64,000 nt of DNA from Candidatus Roizmanbacteria bacterium UBA1450 (GTDB lineage: Bacteria > Patescibacteriota > Microgenomatia > UBA1406 > GWC2-37-13): assembly GCA_002329205.1 (NCBI GenBank), contig DCTC01000001.1:160296-224295 (forward strand), given 5' to 3'. The position numbers and the translations under genes are program-made. Every line of letters starts with the position of its first letter. Positions within the stretch are counted from its first letter, which is position 1. The notes below the pieces were generated by a model. It was given only the letters and a program-made list of their open reading frames with translations. It was not told the origin of the DNA and did not search any database. Shown here in pieces: positions 17,688-27,290 of this stretch.

Positions 17688-18646
17688 AGTGAAAAATGGG
17701 ATAGATACCACGAATAAATTTGATTTATTGTACTTTCAACGGTATGTTTCGGTTCCCAGCCGAATTCTTTTTTAATTTTTGCGTAATCAAGAGATTGGTA
17801 CGGTATTTCGTTTTTTGCTGAATTAAGTACTTTATATTTAATTTTTTTTTCTAATACTTTTTCAGTAGATTGTATAACTTCAAGTACTTTTAAAGTATCT
17901 GACGATCCGAAATTGTACGCGTGTCCTCTTGCTTTTTCAATTTGAGAGGAGAGGAGTATATAACCATCAACAACATCCTTAACATAAAGATAATCTCTCA
18001 CAAAAGTGCCGTCACTTCGAAGTTCAAGTGTTTCATTCGTGATAAGTGAACGCATAATCCCGGGGATTATTCGTGAGAAATTCAGATCACCTTCTCCGTA
18101 AATGTTGCCAAAACGGGTGATGACAACCGGCAGATCATACGTCTTTGCGTATGAGTTGCAAATAAGGTCAGTTGCTGATTTTGAAACTTCATACGGGTGA
18201 TCTCCTTTGAGCTGATCATCTTCTTTATACTTCACCTCACCATGCTTACCGTATGCTTTATCTGAAGACGCAACGATCATACCGGTAACTTTCTGATAAA
18301 GACGCATACTTTCTAGCAAATTTATTGTTCCGTTAATATTGGATTCAAGAGTGCGTCGGGGATTATAGTAGGCGACATCTACGAGAGGCTGTGCTGCCAG
18401 ATGAAAGATATAATCAACCTCATGTTTGGTGACAAGGTCAAATACCTGGTCAAAATGCACAAGATCTACTCGTTCCATGATAACTTCCTTATCCAATCCT
18501 TCAGTGATAAAGTATGAAAAAGGATCATGTTGACGGTACGTAGTTACTACATTTGCCCCGATTCGGACCAATTCTTTTACAAGATGTGACCCAACAAACC
18601 CTGTACCACCCGTCACCAATAATGTTTTATCTTTTAAATGATACAT
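17684..18646 (-). CDS. rfbG: CDP-glucose 4,6-dehydratase
   Basis: A 320-residue extended SDR. GGTGFVGSHL binds NAD. HLAAQPLVDVAYYNP is characteristic of CDP-glucose 4,6-dehydratases. ASSDKAYG and HPYEVSK carry the Ser/Asp and Tyr/Lys of the active site; TRFGNIYGEGD follows. It converts CDP-glucose to CDP-4-keto-6-deoxyglucose. It is slightly shorter than the usual 350-360 residues, mainly at the C-terminus. It lies 13 bp after rfbF and overlaps rfbH. Confidence 0.93.
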   Translation of the reverse strand: MYHLKDKTLLVTGGTGFVGSHLVKELVRIGANVVTTYRQHDPFSYFITEGLDKEVIMERVDLVHFDQVFDLVTKHEVDYIFHLAAQPLVDVAYYNPRRTLESNINGTINLLESMRLYQKVTGMIVASSDKAYGKHGEVKYKEDDQLKGDHPYEVSKSATDLICNSYAKTYDLPVVITRFGNIYGEGDLNFSRIIPGIMRSLITNETLELRSDGTFVRDYLYVKDVVDGYILLSSQIEKARGHAYNFGSSDTLKVLEVIQSTEKVLEKKIKYKVLNSAKNEIPYQSLDYAKIKKEFGWEPKHTVESTINQIYSWYLSHFSL

Positions 18647-18659
18647 AGTTCAGCTAAAT

Positions 18660-19436
18660 TTATTTCCACAATTTCCAGGGAGGACTTGAAGAGTTCCAAA
18701 TATTATTTAAATCTTCAAGCTCTTTATAGGTATCAATAGCATACCAGAAGCCTTCGTGTTTGTAGAGAGAGAGTTGATCCTTGGTAATTAACCGTTTTAA
18801 AGCTTCATGCTCAAGCTCCCCTTCTTTGAGATAATCGAAAAACTCATTTTTGAAAAACATAAAGCCCCCATTGACCCAATCTTTCAGTACCGGTTTTTCA
18901 ACAAAACCTTTTACTAAATGATCACCATTTACTTCCACAAGACCAAATTTTGATCGGGGATGGACACCGCAAATAGTCCCAATAGTATCTTGTTTTTTAT
19001 GGAACTCATGTACCTTATCCAGTGGAATGTCACTTACACCATCTCCATAGGTGACCATAAAATCTTCTCCCTCAGGAATATATTCCTTACAACGCAGGAT
19101 GCGCTCCCCGGGAAGAGTATCAATCCCGGTATCGACGAATGTTATGGTGAAGTTGTCGATTTCTTTTCTTTTTTCCAGATGAAAGGTTGTTTTGTGATCT
19201 TTTGTCTCAAGAGTAAAATCAGAAGTGAAGGCTTTTTGGTTTAAAAAGTAATCCTTAATGTAATCGGCTTTATATCCGAGACCAAGCACAAATTCATTAA
19301 AGCCATAATGAGCATATATCTTCATGATATGCCAAAGTATAGGTTTTCCACCCACATACACCATTGGCTTTGGCTTAAATTCCGTTTCTTCTTTGAGACG
19401 TGTACCTTGACCACCACAGAGTATAATAGTTTTCAT
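18660..19436 (-). CDS. rfbF: Glucose-1-phosphate cytidylyltransferase
   Basis: 258 residues from ATG 19436; a TTG two codons upstream is ignored. LCGGQGTRLKEETEFKPKPM is the nucleotidyltransferase signature with the Lys that contacts the sugar phosphate. MVTYGDGVSDI holds the metal-binding Asp. VEVNGDHLVKGFVEKP and NGGFMFF are typical of RfbF. It makes CDP-glucose from CTP and glucose-1-phosphate, the first step of the 3,6-dideoxyhexose route, and is the first gene of the five-gene operon. Confidence 0.94.
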   Translation of the reverse strand: MKTIILCGGQGTRLKEETEFKPKPMVYVGGKPILWHIMKIYAHYGFNEFVLGLGYKADYIKDYFLNQKAFTSDFTLETKDHKTTFHLEKRKEIDNFTITFVDTGIDTLPGERILRCKEYIPEGEDFMVTYGDGVSDIPLDKVHEFHKKQDTIGTICGVHPRSKFGLVEVNGDHLVKGFVEKPVLKDWVNGGFMFFKNEFFDYLKEGELEHEALKRLITKDQLSLYKHEGFWYAIDTYKELEDLNNIWNSSSPPWKLWK

Positions 19437-19498
19437 GTACAAATTAATTTATAGAATCTAGTATAGTATACTGTTTTTACATTTATAACATACCTCTT

Positions 19499-20311
19499 AT
19501 GAAAAACAAAGGAATAATTAAAGATCAAGAGTACTTCTTCAATGTAAATGCAGACAAAGATCATAAGCCCGTTCTTGATGCATTTGTCCACAACTACGTG
19601 AATAAGGAGCAGGAGCTATGTTTCAAATGGATCGAGAATGAACAGAATATACTTGATTATGGCTGCGGGACGGGACTATCTATTGATATCTTTCTGAAAA
19701 ACCGAAGCCCAAAAAATTACAATATTTACGGAGTTGACATCGCGGCAAAAGCAATTGAAAAAGCAAAAAGAGATTATCCTCAGTACCACTTTTACAAGAT
19801 AAATGATAATAAAGTACCTCAGATAAAAGATGGATCCATGGATGCAGCATACATGATCCACGTACTGCATCATGCTATAGGCCATCAGGAAATTTTTAAC
19901 ACTATATCCTCAAAGCTTAAAAAAGGAGGAAAGTTCTTCCTGAATGACCTGACATCGGACAATCCGTTTATCCGGATGGGGAGGAAGTTATTTTTATTTG
20001 TTCCCCCATCAATCCAGGAACAGTTCAGTGATGATCTGGTGGTAGACGGGAATATCCCTGACAAGTACAAAATCGATGTCCCTGTGGTTGTCGAACAACT
20101 GGAAAAGGCAGGATTTAAGATCGAGGAGGTAGGGAGAGGTCACTTGTTTTTCTTTCTGGTGTTATGGGTTGACAAACTTGTCCCTCTTTCAAAAGTCCCT
20201 CCGGTCAGGTTCTGCTACTCGCAACTCATAAAGCTTGAGCAGTATCTCATGAAATATACCTTCTTCAAAAAGCGGGCTGAGGTTGTCTATATCAGGTGTA
20301 TTAAAAAGTAA
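19499..20311 (+). CDS. Class I SAM-dependent methyltransferase
   Basis: 270 residues. Motif I is ILDYGCGTGLSIDIF (about residue 50); VDIAAKAIEKAKRDYP follows, and MIHVLHH lies in the motif IV region. A C-terminal half rich in aromatic and basic residues may help it bind a lipid-linked or membrane substrate. It is divergent from rfbF, with 62 bp between, and heads a plus-strand run of glycan genes up to 30.3 kb. TATAAC lies 9 nt before the ATG. Substrate unknown. Confidence 0.83.
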   Translation: MKNKGIIKDQEYFFNVNADKDHKPVLDAFVHNYVNKEQELCFKWIENEQNILDYGCGTGLSIDIFLKNRSPKNYNIYGVDIAAKAIEKAKRDYPQYHFYKINDNKVPQIKDGSMDAAYMIHVLHHAIGHQEIFNTISSKLKKGGKFFLNDLTSDNPFIRMGRKLFLFVPPSIQEQFSDDLVVDGNIPDKYKIDVPVVVEQLEKAGFKIEEVGRGHLFFFLVLWVDKLVPLSKVPPVRFCYSQLIKLEQYLMKYTFFKKRAEVVYIRCIKK

Positions 20312-20341
20312 TTGTTTTATTGCACACCTTCTGTTTGAACT

Positions 20342-21376
20342 ATGAGAAACAAGCCGTTACTGACTGTTGCAATCCCCACGTACAACCGTGCTCACCATCT
20401 CGGGAAAATTCTCAGTACGTTATCCCGGGAAGATTCTTCTTTGTTTGAAGTCGTAATAAGCGACAATGCATCAACGGATACGACCGAAAAAACGGTTGCA
20501 GAATACACAAACCGGAAGCCAAACATCAGATACCACAAAAACAGCAAAAACATAGGATACAGTGCCAACATCATAAAGCTGTATCAATTATCAACAACCC
20601 GGTACATCTGGTATCTCGGTGATGATGAGACGGTAGAGCCGGGCGCAATCAAAAAGATTGTTTCTGCATTGAAAGAATACACTCCGGTCGTCGCACTTTT
20701 TAACACAACCTGGATTGATCCTTACGGTATAAAAAGAACGGCAGGTGTGAAGAGAACGGAAGTTCACAGCGACCTTAAGACATTCGATGACTATACACCG
20801 ATCATGAGGACGACATTTTTGTCAATAATCGTCGTGGAAAAGCGTCTTTCCGATCACGAAGTGGGAAAACTGCTTGATAAAAACAATATTTTTATCCAAA
20901 TCACACTATGCTTAAAACTTCTGTCAGAGGAGTTCCGCCTGGTCGAGGTGGGGGAGACTGTAGTGCACCGCAATGTCGGGTATAAATACGGCGAGTTTAT
21001 CAAACTAAACCTTATTGACCAGATTGCTGCCGCCCACAAAACCGAACACATATTCAGCAACAGTAAACTCATTGATTGGGCGAGAAAACAGATACCGTCT
21101 GTTGTCACTCTGTACCTGTCGCAGAAACTGGGTCTCTTTTCCTATACAGGCAAGCCGACGAGACACACAATACAACAACTTATCCGGTATTACGGTCTGC
21201 ACGCTCTCCCGGTGCTCATATTGCCGTTTATATATATCTTTGTGCCCAAAATACTGTTAGAAAAAGTGTATCTGCAAAAGCTTACAGCGATCCACGGGGA
21301 GAAAAAAGGCAGGAACATTTTTGAAACAAATATAAACCGCGTGCGGAAAGATAATCGCTCTTCAGGTTTTCTTTAA
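20342..21376 (+). CDS. GT2 glycosyltransferase, WbaV/abequosyltransferase-like layout
   Basis: 344 residues. VAIPTYNRAHHLGKIL, VVISDNASTDTTEKTV and KNIGYSANI are followed by WYLGDDETV as the DxD motif (here DDE). This DNAS..GDDE arrangement, with a long helical C-terminal half, resembles the group that includes Salmonella abequosyltransferase. Since a CDP-3,6-dideoxyhexose operon lies next door, this is the best candidate in the window to transfer that sugar, but the link is only positional. The next gene starts 2 bp after its stop. Confidence 0.83.
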   Translation: MRNKPLLTVAIPTYNRAHHLGKILSTLSREDSSLFEVVISDNASTDTTEKTVAEYTNRKPNIRYHKNSKNIGYSANIIKLYQLSTTRYIWYLGDDETVEPGAIKKIVSALKEYTPVVALFNTTWIDPYGIKRTAGVKRTEVHSDLKTFDDYTPIMRTTFLSIIVVEKRLSDHEVGKLLDKNNIFIQITLCLKLLSEEFRLVEVGETVVHRNVGYKYGEFIKLNLIDQIAAAHKTEHIFSNSKLIDWARKQIPSVVTLYLSQKLGLFSYTGKPTRHTIQQLIRYYGLHALPVLILPFIYIFVPKILLEKVYLQKLTAIHGEKKGRNIFETNINRVRKDNRSSGFL

Positions 21377-21378
21377 TT

Positions 21379-23478
21379 ATGTATCAGAAATTACGACAAA
21401 TACTAACACATCATGCTCCTGAAATACGGTATGGAGTATTTTCCCTTCTTATGTCAGGAATACTTACCTCTATATTTCTGTGGGGATTGTCAGGTGGACA
21501 GTTTCTGTTTCTCCATGATGAGTTTTTATTATTAAATAAAACCGAGGCAGTAAAGAGTCTATATCTCCATAGTCCGACCGATTTCGGTACAGCCTACAAC
21601 GTCAATTCATTCGTTGTCACGATCTTCGACAGACTGTTTTATGCCGCAGCATATTCATTGACTGACCAGGTACTGACCGTACAGTACGTTTTTTACTTCA
21701 TCAAACTGTTCCTGCTCCTGTTGTTACCATATCTGGGCTTTAGAAAGATGGCAGATAAAGAATCAGGTATTCTGACTCCTGTTCTGATTTCTCTTTTCTA
21801 TACGTTCAATACTTATACGCTGATCTACTGGCACGTGACGGCGTTCTCTTTGACGCTTATTTTGTGTTATGCACTGGCTCCTTTGGCGTTTCACTACTTC
21901 CGGAGGACAATCTCTGCAGACAGCGATATAAAGCTTGCCATTGGAACTTCTATCCTGATTTTCTTCATGTCATTTGCTTTGTACCTATTTATTGTGTTTG
22001 CACTGTTTCTACTGATGTATTCCGCGCTCTATGTAGCATTAAACTCTGAGCGAAAGGGAGTGATCCTGAAGAGACTTGCACAGATTTCTGCCTTTACGAC
22101 ACCACTTATTCTTTATTATCTCCTCGTGTTGTATGAGATGTTTGCTCCGTCACCACTTGCAGTGAATGCCACCGGCGGTGAGACGTACGGATTGCTGAAA
22201 GGTGGACTGCTATACCAGTTCCTAATGTGGTTCTCATGGGGGATATACACCTCCTGGGAACCGAGAAATATATATAGTTTTGCGGAGTACTTCCGATCAC
22301 CGCTTTCGCTTGCCGCGCCGTTTGTCGTATACGCAACGGTGTTATGGGGGATAATAAAGAGTAAAAAGACTGTTACATGCGGTATTTTGCTCAGCATCCT
22401 TGTCGTGTTTTTCGTCTTTATTAAAGGACCTCAAGAACCGTTCGGTTTCATCTACACATTCTTCATAAATCACGTTCCGGGGTTTCGGGTGTTCAGGTCT
22501 CCTGACAACAAGCTGGGGTTTGGGATAATTCTGACGCTTGCGCTGCTCCTTCTTAAAGTAGCACCTGTATATAAAAAAAGACTGTTTCAAGCTTTACTTA
22601 TTACGGTTATTGTTATACAAGGTTGGCCAGTATTCACCGGAAAAGCCCTACAGGGAGAGAACACGGAGATATCTAGAGATCGAATAGTAACGCTTTCAGA
22701 AGGATATGAAGAACTTATAACTTTCCTGAGTAAGTCCGATCAGCAAGGCTATATCTTAGTGATCCCTCCTGTCGAGTTCGGATTGTATGATTTCGGAGCC
22801 GACTCTCATCTGGGACAGGATATTCTACAGAAGCTAAGTCCGCTGCCCTTTGTGTACCTTTCAAAATACAGCGGGATGTCTATCGATACGTACAATACAC
22901 TCTCTACAGCTCTGGGCACCGGGAGCTATGGGGCACTCCGGCAGTTCCCGATCACATATATAATCAAGAGAAACGATATCAGGTTGTCAGATGAGGAAAA
23001 AATCCTGGAAGTATCAGTTCCTCAGAGTACCGAACCTGTTTTTAGCAATAATCTCTTTACGGTATACGCTGTCCCAAACAGTGTCCCGCTTGTTACAAGC
23101 CCTGGCAGCACGTTTAGAAAGGTCAGTCCTGTTCAATACAATGTGAATATCCGTAATCCGGTAGAAAACCACCGGATTGTTCTCAATCAGAACTACAACG
23201 ACAACTGGAAACTCTTTATCAGCAACAAAGAGAGCCCTCAAAACTTTCTATTCCCCCCGGGGAAACAGATTGAGGCAGAAAACGTTGCCGGGGGCGGATA
23301 TCCCAATACATGGGTACTCAATAAAGATGATTTAAGCAGTACTGGAAATCAAACGGTAACTATTGTAATTTTTTACATGCTCCAGACATATCTTTACGTG
23401 AGTCTTTTGCTGTCCGCAACAGTCCTTGTAGTTTACCTATTCTATTTAATGATATTTAATGATATTACTATTAAGTAA
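21379..23478 (+). CDS. Large polytopic membrane protein, GT-C-like
   Basis: 699 residues with about 12 transmembrane segments in the first 420 residues, a soluble region (about 420-660), and a last helix near the C-terminus. An acidic LHDEF motif follows the first helix, on the side where GT-C glycosyltransferases hold their catalytic Asp/Glu. The arrangement recalls AftD-like arabinofuranosyltransferases and YfhO-type proteins, which use polyprenyl-linked sugars outside the membrane. The precise family is not recognised. It sits between a GT2 and other membrane proteins. Confidence 0.7.
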   Translation: MYQKLRQILTHHAPEIRYGVFSLLMSGILTSIFLWGLSGGQFLFLHDEFLLLNKTEAVKSLYLHSPTDFGTAYNVNSFVVTIFDRLFYAAAYSLTDQVLTVQYVFYFIKLFLLLLLPYLGFRKMADKESGILTPVLISLFYTFNTYTLIYWHVTAFSLTLILCYALAPLAFHYFRRTISADSDIKLAIGTSILIFFMSFALYLFIVFALFLLMYSALYVALNSERKGVILKRLAQISAFTTPLILYYLLVLYEMFAPSPLAVNATGGETYGLLKGGLLYQFLMWFSWGIYTSWEPRNIYSFAEYFRSPLSLAAPFVVYATVLWGIIKSKKTVTCGILLSILVVFFVFIKGPQEPFGFIYTFFINHVPGFRVFRSPDNKLGFGIILTLALLLLKVAPVYKKRLFQALLITVIVIQGWPVFTGKALQGENTEISRDRIVTLSEGYEELITFLSKSDQQGYILVIPPVEFGLYDFGADSHLGQDILQKLSPLPFVYLSKYSGMSIDTYNTLSTALGTGSYGALRQFPITYIIKRNDIRLSDEEKILEVSVPQSTEPVFSNNLFTVYAVPNSVPLVTSPGSTFRKVSPVQYNVNIRNPVENHRIVLNQNYNDNWKLFISNKESPQNFLFPPGKQIEAENVAGGGYPNTWVLNKDDLSSTGNQTVTIVIFYMLQTYLYVSLLLSATVLVVYLFYLMIFNDITIK

Positions 23479-23491
23479 GAAAATATTTCAC

Positions 23492-24502
23492 ATGAAAAAC
23501 CAAAGTAATACAAAAAACATGGTCATATCTCTGATATTAGCATTATTCTGGCTTTCCATGACTAGTTTATATATTTTTTCATCTGATGTTAGCTTCACAG
23601 TAACTTCATATTTTCATAAAGTAGCAGGATTACAGTTAGAGAACAACAGAGTGAATGGGGTCTTCACTGCAGCTTATGACAACCTTGGTATTCTCTCGAT
23701 TCCTTTATATAGCAGTGGTGGTAACGCAATTTTTAGAATTAAGGAAAAACGAACAAATAACTGGGAATTCGTACATTCTTTTGACACTCCGATCGCAGAA
23801 CAATGGGACTATTTTCCAATTGGATTTCCTACAATCGAAAACTCTAAAGGAAAAACGTATGAGTTTCAGATTGCTACAAAAGGTAAAAACTCGAATATTA
23901 GCCTTTCATCAAAGAATTTTTACTCAAAATACCAAACACCTAAAGAAGAAATCTTACGTTCACCAACAAATATCTTTCAGTTTCTAATACATAAAGTATA
24001 TAACAACATACTTTACTTTAACTTACTACCCGTGTCTTTCATATATGCACTCCCGCTGCTTTTTTACCTTTCATGGCCCCACTATATTTCCCGGAAAGTC
24101 ACAAAACCGATACAAAAAAGGCTGCTCTACGCGCTGAAGAAAGGAAAAAAAAGAGCGTCACATACTGTTGTGCGCAATGTCTTCGGATACCTGGAGCTGT
24201 TTGTCGGGAGTGATGCTGCATGGATCTTACTCATCGTTATTATCATTGATATTCTGTTGTTGCAGTCGATCTCAACAATTATCATACTTATTATGATGTA
24301 CTTGCTGTTTTCACTGCCCAGATCAAGCACCAAACGATACTTTGCAGTCTCAGGAGTGTTCCTCACAATGAGCTTTGTGCTGACCGTGATTCATCAGCTT
24401 TACTATGCCGAGAAGGTACTTGTATGGTTTTTTGCCTTTTTAGTTGTTGGAACAATCTATTATCTAGTTGATATACGTCATGAATACAGAAAAACTTCGT
24501 AA
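23492..24502 (+). CDS. Integral membrane protein of unknown function
   Basis: 336 residues from ATG 23492. An N-terminal transmembrane helix is followed by an extracytoplasmic beta-rich domain (about 40-170) and then some five hydrophobic segments. No motif is recognised. It lies between two GT-C-like proteins and overlaps the downstream gene by 23 bp, so it was probably co-selected with them; it may be an accessory subunit of the glycan machinery. An in-frame ATG at 23459 lies inside the preceding gene and is less likely. Confidence 0.62.
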   Translation: MKNQSNTKNMVISLILALFWLSMTSLYIFSSDVSFTVTSYFHKVAGLQLENNRVNGVFTAAYDNLGILSIPLYSSGGNAIFRIKEKRTNNWEFVHSFDTPIAEQWDYFPIGFPTIENSKGKTYEFQIATKGKNSNISLSSKNFYSKYQTPKEEILRSPTNIFQFLIHKVYNNILYFNLLPVSFIYALPLLFYLSWPHYISRKVTKPIQKRLLYALKKGKKRASHTVVRNVFGYLELFVGSDAAWILLIVIIIDILLLQSISTIIILIMMYLLFSLPRSSTKRYFAVSGVFLTMSFVLTVIHQLYYAEKVLVWFFAFLVVGTIYYLVDIRHEYRKTS

Positions 24503-25985
24503 ATATCTAGTGCCTGTTGCAGTCCTATTGATTGTTCTGCTAGGTTTTATCTATCGGTACTACAGCATCTCCCACAACCTTTCTTACTGGAACGATGAAA
24601 GCAATGTAGCGATCTTTTCACGGGGGATACTCGAATACGGCAAACCGGTCAATGCGAATAATGTAGGGTATGGAGTGTATGAGATACTGCTGTTTTATGT
24701 TACCGCTCTTTCCTATATGGTGTTTGGGGTAACTGAATTTGCCGGTCGACTGCCGTCTGTTATTGCCGGCACATTGCTTATTGGAGTCTTATATGCCATA
24801 ACAAAACAACTTATCCATACTAGAGCTGCACTGATTGCCGCATTCTTGGGAGCATTTCTCCAGGTCCAGATGGCCTGGTCGACACAACTCAGACCGTATA
24901 TCTGGCTTCAGCTTTTTACCGTACTTGTCCTGTACTATACATATCGATTTCTCATCAATAAGGAAAAATTTATTGATAAGAACATATTCTTAGCAGGAAC
25001 ATTCTCATTTATTGCAGCGCTCTTTCATGGTACAGGGATGATGAGTTCTCTCATCATAGGATTTGCAGTAATGTATAAGGCACTTGAACAAAAACAATAT
25101 AAATATATAGCAATTCCCTTTATTTTATTAATTCTCTCGTTTATCCTTGCATATTTTTCGATTGCACCTAGCATAAATAACGTGATTGCGATCATCACAA
25201 TGTTTCATTTCGATCCACTTCATTATCGGATATATCTTACAAATCATTACGGATGGTTAATAGCTGGCTCATTACTGGGAGGATATTCGCTTTGGCAGTC
25301 AAACAAAAAACTTTTTTTTCTACTAATTTTTTCTGTGATAGTGATCTTCAACATTGCAATTTTTAAACTTCACCCACGGTATACGCGATACTCTCTACCG
25401 GCATTTCCGCTCCTGTACATACTCTTCGGAGCAGGCATGGTCTGGACAATTGATAAAATAAAAAAATATATTCCGTTTAAATATAATTCAGCCATAGCTG
25501 CGATACTTGTTCTGGGCATATTCTTTGCCTTCCCACTATATAAGGGTAAAATCATTCTCTTTCCTCAGAAATATTATTCCATAAACGCTGACATGAGAGA
25601 GAACCCTATCGTAAACTACAAAGAGGCTTTTGCAAAAATAGAGAAACTAATTGAAGGCAAGGAGAAAGTGATCGTGATGGATGCATGGAACGACCGCGTA
25701 CCCTGGTATCTGCCCAAACAGGAATTTATTTGGCTTGTCAAAAACGGGAACGGAAAATTTGATCCTGTATATGGAGAAAGGATGATAGGAACTATCAAGG
25801 GCTTCGAACAAGTCAAATCTCAGTATCCGGCAGGAATAGTCATTGTCGAAAACTGGCAATCTCAAACACCCCCTGAACTTCAAGATCACGTCCGAAGCAC
25901 TCTCAAATTCGAGTTCACTCAAGGAACAGTACCCGGAAATGAAAAGGATCCCTGGAGTATCAGTGTATATAGTTGGGGGCTATAA
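24480..25985 (+). CDS. GT39/ArnT-like membrane glycosyltransferase
   Basis: 501 residues, about 11-12 transmembrane segments. The first loop reads LSYWNDESN, with the DE pair equivalent to the catalytic Asp-Glu of PMT/ArnT-type GT-C enzymes. GRLPSVIAGTLLIGVLYA matches the typical second conserved block of the family. The C-terminal domain is soluble. These enzymes move a sugar from polyprenyl-phosphate to a lipid, protein or glycan outside the membrane; a charged donor could come from the DPM-like enzymes at 9766 or 57572. Start ATG 24480 is preferred over one four codons upstream. Confidence 0.8.
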   Translation: MNTEKLRKYLVPVAVLLIVLLGFIYRYYSISHNLSYWNDESNVAIFSRGILEYGKPVNANNVGYGVYEILLFYVTALSYMVFGVTEFAGRLPSVIAGTLLIGVLYAITKQLIHTRAALIAAFLGAFLQVQMAWSTQLRPYIWLQLFTVLVLYYTYRFLINKEKFIDKNIFLAGTFSFIAALFHGTGMMSSLIIGFAVMYKALEQKQYKYIAIPFILLILSFILAYFSIAPSINNVIAIITMFHFDPLHYRIYLTNHYGWLIAGSLLGGYSLWQSNKKLFFLLIFSVIVIFNIAIFKLHPRYTRYSLPAFPLLYILFGAGMVWTIDKIKKYIPFKYNSAIAAILVLGIFFAFPLYKGKIILFPQKYYSINADMRENPIVNYKEAFAKIEKLIEGKEKVIVMDAWNDRVPWYLPKQEFIWLVKNGNGKFDPVYGERMIGTIKGFEQVKSQYPAGIVIVENWQSQTPPELQDHVRSTLKFEFTQGTVPGNEKDPWSISVYSWGL

Positions 25986-25989
25986 CCAG

Positions 25990-25995
25990 TATAAT
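25990..25995 (+). promoter_or_regulatory. -10 box (TATAAT), leaderless spacing
   Basis: TATAAT lies 5 nt before ATG 26001 and just after the stop of the preceding gene. It suggests an internal promoter within this gene run. Confidence 0.45.
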
Positions 25996-26000
25996 AAGAT

Positions 26001-27290
26001 ATGTTCAAAAAAGGCATTGTTGTCACGTCAATCTTTATTGCAACCACTTTTCTTCAACTACTCAGTCAGATTATAATCACCCGCCTTTTCGGTGCATCGT
26101 TTGAGCTTGATGTATTTCTGGCGGCTGTAGCAATCCCTTCTATTGTTGTTACCGTAATTTACGGAACTTTCAATGATGCATTCTTACCGCTATTTGGGGA
26201 GAAGAAAGCCAAAGATCCGGAGAAGGCAGACCAGTACTTTTTCTCGCATCTTATTTCCTTTGCACTTATTTCATTTGTAGTTGCACTCGTTTGTATGTTC
26301 CTCAGTCAACCGATTAGTTTTCTTCTGTACGGGAGTAGGGGAGATGCATTCATTCAGTCAGTCAGCTATCAGATGCGTTTTCTCTTTATGGCGATCCCTG
26401 CTGCGGTCATCGCAACCGTACTCGGTTCGTATCAATATGCACACAAGAATTTCATCCGCTTTCCGATTGCACAACTTATCGGAAGCGTCTTGAATGTGAC
26501 AATCATCTTCTTTTTATCATCATACATCGGTATTTGGGCACTGATAATAGGCTTCGTCTCCAATATTATTACTCAAATATTTTTCATATTCCCGGTGTCA
26601 ATGTTCAAAAACTCACTCCAGTTTACAAATATTATGCCGTTTTTAGTCGCGCTCACTCCTCTTATTATTGGCTCTTTTGCACTCAGATCGGATACTTTGA
26701 TCATCAGATCCTATGGTGCCCAACTCCCGGAAGGATACCTCGTATATCTCAATCTCATTTCCAAAATATTCTCGGTTGCAACAGGCGTGATCACCATCGG
26801 TATCCAGGTTATGCTTCTGCCACACCTTGTAGAGTATATTTCCAAAAAAGAATATGAAAAAACGATCGAGTATGTAAATAAAGCGAAAATTATTGGACTT
26901 CTCATATCATTCGCCGTCATCTTTTCCATTGCACTGATTGGACCTTTGGTCATCCGACTCCTTTTTGTCGGGGGAGAATTTACCATCCAGGATGCAGAAA
27001 AAGCATCATCCATGATCCCGCTCTTTGTTCTTCCTGCAATTGCATGGGGTACGAACAGTATTTTTTTCCAACCACTTATTGCCCTCAAAAAACAATTCCA
27101 ACTCGGAACATTGAATGTCATAGCCTTGCTCCTTGGAATCGCAACTGCATGGGTCACGAATAATTTATTCGGACCGATGGCCGCTATTATTTCGGGTATT
27201 ACCGTCTTGCTATTTACTGGTATCATTGGAAGTGAAATCTTATGGCAATATCACAAGAAAAAACTAACCTCATCAGTGTCATCATCATAA
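26001..27290 (+). CDS. MurJ/MviN-type lipid flippase
   Basis: 429 residues, about 12-14 transmembrane helices. The first helix region IATTFLQLLSQIIITRLFGAS, then ELDVFLAAVAIPSIV and NDAFLPLF, match the MurJ branch of the MOP superfamily rather than the Wzx type at 5284. It could flip lipid II, or a lipid-linked glycan as do MurJ-like proteins in capsule loci. Its location among glycosyltransferases favours the latter. It overlaps the next GT2 by 49 bp. Confidence 0.85.
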   Translation: MFKKGIVVTSIFIATTFLQLLSQIIITRLFGASFELDVFLAAVAIPSIVVTVIYGTFNDAFLPLFGEKKAKDPEKADQYFFSHLISFALISFVVALVCMFLSQPISFLLYGSRGDAFIQSVSYQMRFLFMAIPAAVIATVLGSYQYAHKNFIRFPIAQLIGSVLNVTIIFFLSSYIGIWALIIGFVSNIITQIFFIFPVSMFKNSLQFTNIMPFLVALTPLIIGSFALRSDTLIIRSYGAQLPEGYLVYLNLISKIFSVATGVITIGIQVMLLPHLVEYISKKEYEKTIEYVNKAKIIGLLISFAVIFSIALIGPLVIRLLFVGGEFTIQDAEKASSMIPLFVLPAIAWGTNSIFFQPLIALKKQFQLGTLNVIALLLGIATAWVTNNLFGPMAAIISGITVLLFTGIIGSEILWQYHKKKLTSSVSSS

